Source: Methylobacterium haplocladii
GTDB taxonomy: Bacteria; Pseudomonadota; Alphaproteobacteria; Rhizobiales; Beijerinckiaceae
Assembly (NCBI RefSeq): GCF_007992175.1
Contig: NZ_BJZT01000029.1
Span: forward strand, 1-64,000
DNA length: 64,000 bases
Reading direction: 5' to 3'
A program made the position numbers and the translations under genes. Below, piece by piece: positions 55,190 through 62,904 of the stretch. The notes under the pieces were generated by a model. The model had not been told where the DNA came from, searched no databases, and was given only the letters and a program-made list of their open reading frames with translations. The number at the start of each line of letters is the position of its first letter. Position 1 is the first letter of the stretch.

Positions 55190-56527
55190 TCATCGTCCCG
55201 TACCGGCCCCCATCCCTGGTAGCGCCATCGGAACGTCGAAGCTTCCGCGCGGGCGGATCTCGGTGACCTTCCCCCCATCCACCATGACCTCCGCCGGCGT
55301 CGGATGGCTGAGGAAGCCGACTGGGCTCGCCGTCAGCCCGTAGGCGCCGGATTGCAGGATCGCGATCAGCTCGCCGGCCTGGCAGTCGGGAAGCGCCGCC
55401 TGTCGCGCGAGGGTGTCGAGCGGCGTGCAGAGTGGGCCGACGACGGTGCAGAGCGCGGTCTCGCGGCCGCGCGGCGTGGCGGCGACGATGGGATAGTCGC
55501 GCTTGATCACCTGTCCGAGATTGCCCGAGGCGGCGAGGTGGTGATGCATGCCGCCGTCGAGCACGAGGAAGCGCGTGCCCCGCGAGACCTTGGAGGCCAG
55601 CACCTGCGCCACGTAGAGCCCGGCCGGGCCGACGAGGAAGCGACCGGGCTCGATCACGATCGCGGCGTCGCGGATCAACGGCTCGTCGCGCACGACCGCG
55701 ACGAGGTCGCCGACGCGTTCTTTCAGCCGCGCGAGGTCGAGCGCCGTCTCGCTCGAAAAATAGGGGATGCCGAGGCCGCCGCCGAGGTCGATCGTCTCCA
55801 GCGGCCGGCCGAGATGCCGTGCCGCCCGCGCCGCCAGCCGCAGGCCGTGGAGCCACTGGCCGGCGAGCACGTCCGCGTCGAGGATCTGGGTGCCGGCGAA
55901 GAGGTGGATGCCGGTGAGGCGGAGCGCCGGCTGCGCCGTCACCGTGTCGATGACGGTTTCGAGCTCCTCCTCGTCGAAGCCGAAGGGCGACGGCTTTCCG
56001 CCCATCCGCATCGCACCGCCTTGAGCCGCGGCCGAGGGGTTGATGCGCACGGCGACCGATACCGGCCGGCCGAGCGCCGCGCCGATCGCGGCGACGCGCG
56101 CAATCTCCTCGGCGCATTCGAGATGGATCTCGCCGATACCGTGCTCGATCACGTAGGCGAGCTCGTCCGGGCGCTTGCCGGGGCCGGCAAAGAGAATGCG
56201 CTCCGGTGTGGCGCCCGCCGCACGCGCCGCGATGTATTCGGCCGCCGAGGCGATCTCGATCCCTGCCCCCTCCCCCACGAAAACGCGGGCGACGGCCGGG
56301 TTCGGGTTGGCCTTGATCGAGTAGTAGATGCCGGCGAAACCCGCGACGGCCTCGCTCAGCGCGCGGTAGCTCTCACGCATGCGCTCGGCATCGTAGACGT
56401 AGAGCGGCGTGCCGTGGCGCTCGGCCAGCGTCGTGAGCGACACGCCGCCAACCGCGAGTTCTCCGTCCGACCAGCCAAACGCGGCGGCGAGCCGTTCGGC
56501 CGGTGTGCTGCCCTCGGGCTGCGGCAT
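55190..56527 (-). CDS. Fold-type III PLP-dependent decarboxylase
   Basis: A 445-residue enzyme of the LysA/ornithine decarboxylase fold. The PLP lysine is in IYYSIKANPNPAVARVF (about residue 73). The Gly-rich phosphate loop GGGLGIPYF lies near 249, and the C-terminal catalytic GPLCTPLD contains Cys near residue 362. The closing SGAYGLTASPVGFLSHPTPAEVMV resembles decarboxylases linked to exosortase or polysaccharide loci, rather than housekeeping LysA. The ATG at 56527 has AGGA upstream. Its substrate is unknown. Confidence 0.85.
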   Translation of the reverse strand: MPQPEGSTPAERLAAAFGWSDGELAVGGVSLTTLAERHGTPLYVYDAERMRESYRALSEAVAGFAGIYYSIKANPNPAVARVFVGEGAGIEIASAAEYIAARAAGATPERILFAGPGKRPDELAYVIEHGIGEIHLECAEEIARVAAIGAALGRPVSVAVRINPSAAAQGGAMRMGGKPSPFGFDEEELETVIDTVTAQPALRLTGIHLFAGTQILDADVLAGQWLHGLRLAARAARHLGRPLETIDLGGGLGIPYFSSETALDLARLKERVGDLVAVVRDEPLIRDAAIVIEPGRFLVGPAGLYVAQVLASKVSRGTRFLVLDGGMHHHLAASGNLGQVIKRDYPIVAATPRGRETALCTVVGPLCTPLDTLARQAALPDCQAGELIAILQSGAYGLTASPVGFLSHPTPAEVMVDGGKVTEIRPRGSFDVPMALPGMGAGTGR

Positions 56528-56694
56528 TCACGATCCTGTCAGGCGGAGTCGGCTAAGCCCGTCACGCCGGAATAGCAGACGAAGCCGCCCGCCTCCACGG
56601 CGGCATCGTACGCGTGAAACCCGCCGTGCAACCAACCTTGAGTATACGCGTTTAAAGTCAAGCTTAGCGTGGCCTTGCGCCCTGGATCTTCCCC

Positions 56695-56775
56695 ATGACA
56701 CTCCTCACCCTTCTCGTCCTCGGCAACCTCGCCCTCGCCGGCGCCTTCTCCTGCGTCGCCCTGCTGGCAGATTGA
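56695..56775 (+). CDS. Possible 26-residue membrane peptide
   Basis: An ATG at 56695 opens MTLLTLLVLGNLALAG and continues to a TGA at 56773, giving 26 residues, nearly all hydrophobic. There is no strong binding site upstream, only GATCTTCCCC. It sits between the divergent decarboxylase promoter and the end of flhA. It could be a real small membrane protein or chance. Confidence 0.3.
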   Translation: MTLLTLLVLGNLALAGAFSCVALLAD

Positions 56776-56787
56776 GCGGCGGGTCGC

Positions 56788-58926
56788 TCAGACCGATCCC
56801 ACCGTCCGCAGCCGCGCGCGCGAATGGATCTCCGCCTGACTCATCACCGGGGTCTCGCGCCGGAAGCGCTCGATGATCGAGCGTACGAACGGCCGTGACT
56901 GGACGGACGTGACGAGGACCGGCATCTCGCCCATGCGGGCAGCCTGCTCGAAGCGGTCGCGGACCATGTTGACGAAGTCCGAGAGCTTCGACGGCTGCAT
57001 GGCGAGATAGCGCTCCTCGCGCTCGCCCACGATCGATTCCATGAAGGCCTGCTCCCAGGCGGGCGACAGGGTGATGATCGGCAGCGTGCCGTCCGGCCCC
57101 TGGTACTGCGCGCAGATCTGGCGGCCGAGCCGCGCGCGAACGTGCTCGACGATGTCTCGCGGATTCTTCACGTGGCCGGCGACCTCGGCGATGCCCTCGA
57201 CGATGGCGCCGAGATCGCGGATCGAGACCCGCTCGGCGAGCAGCAATTGCAGCACGCGCTGGATGCCGGTGGTGGCGATCTGTGCCGGCACGACCTCTTT
57301 CACGAGTTCGCCGTGCTCCTTGGAGAGCTCGCGCATCAGCTTCTGGACCTCGACATGGTTCAGGAGCTCCGAGACATGCGCCTTGATGGTCTCGGTGAGG
57401 TGCGTCGAGATCACGGTGGCCGCATCGACCACGGTGTAGCCCTTGAGCTGAGCCTGATCGCGCAAGGACGCATCGATCCAGGTCGCCGGCAGGCCGAAGG
57501 TCGGCTCCACCATGTGCTGGCCCGGCAGCTGGACCTGGCCGCCCATCGGGTCCATCGCCATGAACTGACCCGGAAAGACCTGTCCCGCCCCGGCCTCGAT
57601 CTCCTTCACGCGCACGACGTAGGCGTTGGCCTCCAGCGCCACGTTGTCGAGGATGCGCACCGAGGGCATCACGAAGCCGAGTTCGGCCGCGAGCTGGCGA
57701 CGGAGCGCCTTGATCTGGTCGGTGAGCCGGTCCTGCCCTTCGCCGTTGACCAGCGCCAGGAGCGCGTAGCCCATCTCCAGCTTGAGGTCGTCGAGCTTGA
57801 GCAGGTCGGTGACTGTTTCCTCGGCCGGCGCAGCGCCGGCGGCGGGCGCCGGCGAGCCGTCGGCCTGCACGGGGGGCGCCTCGCGGGCAGTCTTGGCGAA
57901 CTTCCAGGCGGCGTAGCCGGCGGCGCCACCGAGGAGGGCGAAGGGGATCAGCGGCATGCCGGGCAGGAGCGCGATCAGGCCCATGACGCCGGCCGACATG
58001 CCGAGTGCCTTCGGGTAGTTCGCGAGCTGCTTGCCGAGCGCCTTGTCGGCCGAGCCCTTCACGCCCGCCTTCGAGACGAGGATGCCGGCCGCCGTCGAGA
58101 CGATCAGGGCCGGCACCTGGGATGCGAGACCGTCGCCGATGGTCAGCAGCGTGTAGGTCTTGGCCGCCTCGCCGAACGCCATGTTCTGCTGCGCGACGCC
58201 GATGATGATGCCGCCGACGACGTTGATGCCGGTGATGAGGAGCGCTGCGATCGCGTCGCCGCGCACGAATTTCGAGGCGCCGTCCATGGCGCCGAAGAAC
58301 GAGGATTCCTCCTCCAGCGCCGAGCGTCGGGCCTTGGCCGCCTTCTCGTCGATGAGGCCGGCGGAGAGGTCGGCGTCGATCGCCATCTGCTTGCCGGGCA
58401 TGGCGTCGAGGGTGAAGCGGGCCGCGACCTCGGCGATCCGGCCCGAGCCCTTGGTGATGACCACGAAGTTCACGATGATCAGGATCGCGAACACGATGAT
58501 CCCGATCACGAAGTTGCCGCCCATCACGAAGTGCCCGAAGGCCTCGATGACGTGGCCCGCCGCCGCCGTACCTTCGTGGCCGTGGCCGAGGATCAGCCGG
58601 GTCGAGGCGAGGTTCAGCGCGAGCCGCAGCAGGGTCGCGACGAGCAGCAGCGTCGGAAAGACCGTGAATTCGAGCGGGTTGTCGATGAACAGGCCCGTCA
58701 TCATGATCAGCACGGACATGATGATCGACACGGCCAGCAGCATGTCGAGCAGCATCGCCGGCAGCGGGAAGATCAGCACCGTCAGGATGCCCATCACCGC
58801 GGTGGCGAAGAACAGGTCGGTGCGCCGGCCGAGCGCCTGCCAGTTCGCGCGGGTGGGCATGGCGAAGCCGCCGAAGGCGGAAGCACCGCTCCCGGCGCCG
58901 GGGGCGGCGCTGGCGATCTCGCTCAT
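56788..58926 (-). CDS. flhA: Flagellar export gate protein FlhA
   Basis: A 712-residue inner-membrane protein that forms the nonameric export gate of the flagellar type III system. The first about 330 residues hold eight membrane helices with the FHIPEP signature region around LRLALNLASTRLIL (about residue 95) and the cytoplasmic FHIPEP loop with GKQMAIDADLSAGLID near 177-192. The C-terminal cytoplasmic domain (about 370-712) binds chaperone-substrate complexes. The start MSEIASA is an ATG at 58926. No other fli/flh export gene is adjacent, unlike the usual flhBA order. Confidence 0.96.
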   Translation of the reverse strand: MSEIASAAPGAGSGASAFGGFAMPTRANWQALGRRTDLFFATAVMGILTVLIFPLPAMLLDMLLAVSIIMSVLIMMTGLFIDNPLEFTVFPTLLLVATLLRLALNLASTRLILGHGHEGTAAAGHVIEAFGHFVMGGNFVIGIIVFAILIIVNFVVITKGSGRIAEVAARFTLDAMPGKQMAIDADLSAGLIDEKAAKARRSALEEESSFFGAMDGASKFVRGDAIAALLITGINVVGGIIIGVAQQNMAFGEAAKTYTLLTIGDGLASQVPALIVSTAAGILVSKAGVKGSADKALGKQLANYPKALGMSAGVMGLIALLPGMPLIPFALLGGAAGYAAWKFAKTAREAPPVQADGSPAPAAGAAPAEETVTDLLKLDDLKLEMGYALLALVNGEGQDRLTDQIKALRRQLAAELGFVMPSVRILDNVALEANAYVVRVKEIEAGAGQVFPGQFMAMDPMGGQVQLPGQHMVEPTFGLPATWIDASLRDQAQLKGYTVVDAATVISTHLTETIKAHVSELLNHVEVQKLMRELSKEHGELVKEVVPAQIATTGIQRVLQLLLAERVSIRDLGAIVEGIAEVAGHVKNPRDIVEHVRARLGRQICAQYQGPDGTLPIITLSPAWEQAFMESIVGEREERYLAMQPSKLSDFVNMVRDRFEQAARMGEMPVLVTSVQSRPFVRSIIERFRRETPVMSQAEIHSRARLRTVGSV

Positions 58927-59070
58927 GAACGGACGTTCCCTGCCGCAGCGGATGCGGACCCGGCAAGATTTGCCGGGCTCTTGGTTAGCGGCGCGTTAAC
59001 GCCGGCGCCGGAACCATGGGGAGGCCGGCTGCTTGAGGGGTGGTAGGCTCCGCTCCACTCGAAGATCGTC

Positions 59071-59370
59071 ATGCGCACCCCGCTCGCTCTCGCCGTCCTG
59101 TTGTCGCTCCTCGCCCCGGCCTTCGCCGACAGCGGCGTCGATCCGCATGGGCTGAAGCCGCATGAAAAGGGCGCCGTTGGCGAACCGTTGGAGCCCGGCT
59201 CCAACAGCTTCACCGAGGCGCAGGTGCGGGAGAAGTTCGGCAAGATGGGGTTTGGCGAGGTCACCGAGTTGAAGAAGGACGATCGTGGCATCTGGCACGG
59301 CAAGGCCGTACACGCCGGAAAGACGCTCTCGATCGGCATGGACTTCAAGGGCAACGTCGCCGCCGAGTGA
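59071..59370 (+). CDS. Small secreted hypothetical protein
   Basis: A 99-residue protein with a signal peptide (about residues 1-19, ending PAFADS). The mature domain has NSFTEAQVREKFGKMGFGEVTELKKDDRGIWHGKA, which looks like a single PepSY-type module: a helix followed by a beta hairpin. The role is unknown; PepSY domains often inhibit or sense. It is divergent from flhA. A larger gene begins 41 bases after its stop. Confidence 0.7.
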   Translation: MRTPLALAVLLSLLAPAFADSGVDPHGLKPHEKGAVGEPLEPGSNSFTEAQVREKFGKMGFGEVTELKKDDRGIWHGKAVHAGKTLSIGMDFKGNVAAE

Positions 59371-59411
59371 CGCCGCCGACACGAACGCAAAGACACGCTG
59401 GAGGACTCGCC

Positions 59412-60110
59412 ATGGCTGCTCGCGCCATCACCGCCCTGTTCGACGACTACGAAGAGGCCGCCAAGGCGGTCGACCGGATCGAGGCGGAGGGCGTGCCGCA
59501 TGCGGACATCGCGATCGTCGCGAGCAACGAAGGCGAGCGTCATCTCGGCCGGCTACCGCCCGCGGCCTCCGCCTCCGCGCAGGAGAGCGATGCCGCGGAC
59601 GGCGCGGGTGCGGGCGCGACGGTGGGCACGGTGCTAGGCGGCGGCGCCGGGCTACTCGCCGGGCTCGGTCTTCTGGCCATTCCCGGCGTCGGCCCGGTCG
59701 TGGCCGCGGGCTGGCTCGTCGCGGCGGTCACCGGGGCCGGCGTCGGCGCGGCGGCCGGAGGCCTGCTCGGCGCGCTCACCGGGGCGGGCCTCAGCCACTC
59801 CGATGCCGAGACCTATGCCGAGGGCGTACGCCGTGGCGGCACGCTGGTCACGGTGCGGGCCGAGGATGACAAGGCCGACCGCGTGATGAGCCTCCTGCAG
59901 AAGAGCGGCTCGATCGATCTCGACGAGCGTGCCGAGGGCTGGCGCGCGCAGGGCTGGACCGGCGGCAGCATCGGCGACGGCGGCGTCACCCCCGTAACGG
60001 GCCACGAGGTCGCCGGCAGCGATCCGCTCGTGCCCGGAGCCGAACCGAGGCCCTCCGCCGATCCCGAGACGGCGCCGCCGACGCGCCTGCCGCCGGGCGG
60101 CATCCGCTGA
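59412..60110 (+). CDS. General-stress-type Gly-rich membrane-interacting protein
   Basis: A 232-residue protein beginning ITALFDDYEEAAKAVDRIEA, the ferredoxin-like N-terminal module of general stress protein 17M/YflT-like families. A long Gly/Ala-rich hydrophobic region (about residues 63-130, including GGGAGLLAGLGLLAIPGVGP) follows, then a second module with YAEGVRRGGTLVTVRAED, typical of heat-induced and DUF1269-like proteins. The tail is Pro-rich. The ATG at 59412 has GGAGGACTCG upstream. Probably a stress protein; its mechanism is unknown. Confidence 0.75.
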   Translation: MAARAITALFDDYEEAAKAVDRIEAEGVPHADIAIVASNEGERHLGRLPPAASASAQESDAADGAGAGATVGTVLGGGAGLLAGLGLLAIPGVGPVVAAGWLVAAVTGAGVGAAAGGLLGALTGAGLSHSDAETYAEGVRRGGTLVTVRAEDDKADRVMSLLQKSGSIDLDERAEGWRAQGWTGGSIGDGGVTPVTGHEVAGSDPLVPGAEPRPSADPETAPPTRLPPGGIR

Positions 60111-60119
60111 GGCTGTCGG

Positions 60120-61361
60120 TTATGCCGTGTACTTTCGGAACATCACGGCGCAGGCGAAGGCGGCGAGAGAGCCGGCGGCGATCAAGCTGATCATCAGCAT
60201 CCGCCGCGGCTGCGTGGCCGATTCGGCGAGGACTGGTTCGACCACGGTGCTGAAGAACTCGATCTGGCGCGCCGCCACGATCCGCGCGCGCTCGTTGGCG
60301 GCGAGCACCTTGGCGAAGTACTTCTCCGCATCCATGCGCTCGTTCTCGTAGGCCTCGAACTGCGACATCGCCGCCGAGATGACCTTGCGTTTCTCGGGGT
60401 CCAGGCTCGTCGCCTCACGCTCGATACGCGCGATGTTCTCGTCGAGGTTGGCGATCTGCGCCTTCATGTCCTGGATGCGGCGTGTTTCCGGCGCGAGGTC
60501 GCGCAGGGACATGGTGAGCTGGACCTGCAGCTCGATCCGCGCCTTGCGCAGCTCGCCGATGATCTTGAGGTTGGTCTCGTTTGTCTTCGAGGCGTCGAGC
60601 ATGCCCTCGCGGTTGCGCAGGTCGCGCATGGCGAAGCGGACCTTGTTCATGCGCTCCTCGGCATGGACGAGTTCACGCTTGCTCTCGGCGAGCCCGTCGT
60701 CGCGCAGCTTCTGCGAGAGCTCGTTCACCTTGCGCTCGCTCTCCTTCATCACGGCCTGAGTGAGCGCGAGGGATTCGTGCGGATCGAAGGCCTCGACGGT
60801 GAGCGTGACGATGCCGGAGCCGGTCTCGATGTTCGTCTTGACCCGGTCGTGCCAGTACTTGACGAGCTTCTCGATCGGCTTGTTGGCCTTGAACCGGGAA
60901 AACCAGTCGATGTCCTCGCGCGAGAACATCGCGCGCACCGGCATCATGCCCTCGATCGTCTCGATCATCGGGCGGCTCTCGATGTAGTTCGTGGTGATGA
61001 TCGTGTCCTGGGCGATCATCGCCTTCGGCACGCCGTTGCCGGTGCCGACCTCGTCGGACGAGGCCTTCTCCGCACCGCCGATCGCTGGCCGGATCGCGAA
61101 GCGCGCCTCGGTGACGTAGCGGTCCGAGGCGATCAGGCCGAAATACAATGCGCCGACGACCGTCGGCACCACGCAGAGCAGTACGAACAGGATCGGCAGC
61201 AGCGGGTCGCTGCGGACGTGGCTCTGGTAGGACCGGATGCCCTTGTTGCGGTCGGCGAACCGCGAGGCCCGCGCCATCTGCTTCAGGGATTCGGCGACGG
61301 CGTTCGAGCGGTCGGCGGTGGTGAGCGCCTGGCCCTGCGGATTGCGAATCTCGACGGTCAT
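60120..61361 (-). CDS. kpsE: Capsule polysaccharide export inner-membrane protein (KpsE/Wzz-like)
   Basis: A 413-residue polysaccharide co-polymerase/export protein. An N-terminal membrane helix (about residues 54-76) follows a basic region, and a second helix (about 388-407) is near the C-terminus. Between them a long periplasmic region contains coiled coils (about 215-350, ESERKVNELSQKLRDDGLAES, IARIEREATSLDPEKR). This is the KpsE/CtrB/BexC layout of ABC-transporter-dependent capsule export. The ABC ATPase gene lies upstream on the same strand. The permease gene (kpsM) is not between them. Confidence 0.88.
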   Translation of the reverse strand: MTVEIRNPQGQALTTADRSNAVAESLKQMARASRFADRNKGIRSYQSHVRSDPLLPILFVLLCVVPTVVGALYFGLIASDRYVTEARFAIRPAIGGAEKASSDEVGTGNGVPKAMIAQDTIITTNYIESRPMIETIEGMMPVRAMFSREDIDWFSRFKANKPIEKLVKYWHDRVKTNIETGSGIVTLTVEAFDPHESLALTQAVMKESERKVNELSQKLRDDGLAESKRELVHAEERMNKVRFAMRDLRNREGMLDASKTNETNLKIIGELRKARIELQVQLTMSLRDLAPETRRIQDMKAQIANLDENIARIEREATSLDPEKRKVISAAMSQFEAYENERMDAEKYFAKVLAANERARIVAARQIEFFSTVVEPVLAESATQPRRMLMISLIAAGSLAAFACAVMFRKYTA

Positions 61362-61469
61362 GCGCCTGAATGGTCCGTTCGGTTCGAAGCCCCGGCCCCA
61401 AGGCCGCGCCCCGTCTTCACCTGTCTGACTCGTGCCTCATGACCGACCCGAACGGCGAAACCGTGTCCG

Positions 61470-62123
61470 TCAGGTGTTGAGGCGCCGGTACACCTCGATC
61501 GCCTCGTTGACGTCCTCGTAGACGATGGCCCGGCCGCCGACGAGGATCAGCGCCTGCGAACAGTATTGCCGGATCGTCTCCATGTCGTGCGAGATCAGGA
61601 TGACGTCGGCGGTCTCGCGGCGCTGGTTGAACACGTCCGCGCAGCGCTTGGCGAAGCGCGCGTCGCCGACCGCCAGCGTCTCGTCGATCAGGTAGCAGTC
61701 GAACGGGATCGCCATGCTCATCCCGTAGGCGAGGCGTGCGCCCATACCGGAGGAGTAGGTCTTGATCGGCACGTCGAGATAGCTGCCGAGCTCCGAGAAC
61801 TCCTCGACGAACTCCAGCACCCGGCGCGGGTCCTCGCCGTAGATGCGCGCCACGAAGATGATGTTGTCGCGCCCCGTCATCAGCGGGTGGAAACCGCCGG
61901 CGAAGCCGAGCGGCCAGGACACCCGCAGACCCCGGTGCACGCTGCCGCGGGTCGGCTCCTCTGTGCCGGCGATCAGGCGCATCGTGGTCGACTTGCCGGC
62001 GCCGTTGATGCCCATGATGCCGTAGCTGGTACCCGGCTTGAGCGTGAACGACACGCGGTCGAGGATCGTCCGCCGCTGGCCGTTGGTGCGATAGACCTTC
62101 GTGACGTTCTCGAACCGGATCAC
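61470..62123 (-). CDS. kpsT: Capsule polysaccharide ABC transporter ATPase (KpsT-like)
   Basis: A 217-residue ABC ATPase. The Walker A is GINGAGKST (about 38-46), the signature is YSSGMGARLAYGMS (about 127-140), and Walker B is CYLIDETLAVGD with the following H-loop ISHDME. These fit the KpsT/Wzt group that drives export of lipid-linked capsule or O-antigen. The start is the GTG at 62123 with AAGGGTCGGG upstream, giving VIRFENVTKVYRT; an extension to 62243 has no homology. kpsE follows after 108 bases. No kpsM-like permease is present in the window. Confidence 0.9.
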   Translation of the reverse strand: MIRFENVTKVYRTNGQRRTILDRVSFTLKPGTSYGIMGINGAGKSTTMRLIAGTEEPTRGSVHRGLRVSWPLGFAGGFHPLMTGRDNIIFVARIYGEDPRRVLEFVEEFSELGSYLDVPIKTYSSGMGARLAYGMSMAIPFDCYLIDETLAVGDARFAKRCADVFNQRRETADVILISHDMETIRQYCSQALILVGGRAIVYEDVNEAIEVYRRLNT

Positions 62124-62292
62124 GGTCGCCCGACCCTTGCCCTGCCGCGCCGCGGGTACCTGCAGCAGCAGGCGGCTCGATCCACCCGGAAAGCGGCGAA
62201 TCTGAGGATCGCCCGCCACGCCCGCGCCCGCCCTCACCCACAACGCGCCGAGCGCCTTGCCAGCCGTAGCCGCAGCGGGTTACAGGACCCGC

Positions 62293-62313
62293 GTCCGCCG
62301 TTGAACGGCGGAC
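62293..62313. other. Hairpin just upstream of tRNA-Ser
   Basis: GTCCGCCGT and ACGGCGGAC form a perfect nine-base-pair stem with a TGA loop, two bases before the tRNA gene. It could be a processing signal or a fold of the precursor. Confidence 0.4.
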
Positions 62314-62315
62314 CT

Positions 62316-62405
62316 GGAGGGGTGGCCGAGTGGTTGAAGGCGCACGCCTGGAAAGTGTGTATGCGGGAAACCGTATCGCGGGTTCGAATCCCGCCTCCTC
62401 CGCCA
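62316..62405 (+). tRNA. tRNA-Ser (GGA)
   Basis: The acceptor GGAGGGG (62316-62322) pairs with CTCCTCC (62395-62401), followed by the discriminator G and encoded CCA. The anticodon arm is CACGC-CTGGAAA-GTGTG, so the anticodon is GGA, reading UCC/UCU serine codons. A long variable arm follows, typical of class II tRNA-Ser, and the T arm is GCGGG-TTCGAAT-CCCGC. Its 3' end borders the recombinase remnant and the base-composition change, which is the usual arrangement at an integrated island. Confidence 0.97.
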
Positions 62406-62478
62406 CCATATAATCGAAAAACTCAAATTCGTGACTTCAGGCCGGCTCCTGACGTCCCATGCTTTGATGGGGCATGAC

Positions 62479-62800
62479 ATGGCCCAGCGAAACGTCCAAC
62501 GGTTGCATGCCGATGAACGATCGACACACGCCGACTACCTGACCGCACGGGCCGGGATCTGGCATTACGCCAGGCCTGCCCCGGTTGCCTTCACCGAACT
62601 CGACCCGCGCGGCGTCATCCGGCAATCCATCACAGATCCACGTCACCGACGACCCGACGATGGTGCGAGGCTCGCGCGCTGCTGCCACGATCGATGCATC
62701 GCCGATCCCGATCCCTATTTCGAAGAGGACGGTGCAGATGACAGACGGCAACGGCGATAGGCTACTGCCACGGTGGCGATCGTCACGTTCATTCCGATAG
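62479..62800 (+). pseudogene. Truncated, frameshifted tyrosine recombinase (integrase) remnant
   Basis: The frame from ATG 62479 reads THADYLTARAGIWHYARP, then FTELDPRGVIRQS. This resembles the N-terminal arm-binding segment of phage-type integrases in related bacteria (pattern: GxWxYxRRVPxxFxxLDxRGxxRxS). At about 62630 the match jumps to the next frame, IHVTDDPTMVRGSRAAATID, again integrase-like, so a one-base shift is inferred. The core-binding and catalytic domains are missing. It begins about 74 bases past the tRNA-Ser end and reads away from it, as integrases at tRNA sites do. The identification is by eye and needs a profile search. Confidence 0.55.
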
Positions 62801-62851
62801 CAAGACAGAGCTGATTTATCCCAGGCAGTCGCATCGTCATTTAGCATTAAT

Positions 62852-62882
62852 TCTGCAGAATGAACCAAAATTGTCTGCAGAA
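62852..62882. repeat. Pair of 9-bp direct repeats, 22 bp apart
   Basis: TCTGCAGAA occurs at 62852-62860 and again at 62874-62882, offset by 22 bases (two helical turns). The inner TCTGCAGA is itself a palindrome. The site lies between the recombinase remnant and the 3' end of the TIR gene. It could be a binding site or chance. Confidence 0.3.
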
Positions 62883-62904
62883 GCGAGGTAATATCATTGA
62901 TTGA

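Larger units (their letters stand above)
62406..62904. other. 499-base interval between tRNA-Ser and the TIR gene
   Basis: No intact gene. The first half carries the frameshifted recombinase-like remnant (62479-62800). The last hundred bases are markedly AT-rich and hold two direct repeats TCTGCAGAA at 62852-62860 and 62874-62882. The leftward 143-codon frame here has no recognisable features. Confidence 0.6.

Noticed and set aside
57142-59046. 634-codon rightward frame opposite flhA
   Set aside because: Shadow of FlhA; no domain, low-complexity charged sequence.
62437-62868. 143-codon leftward frame in the tRNA-TIR gap
   Set aside because: No recognisable motif, overlaps the better-supported recombinase remnant, and no good start site.
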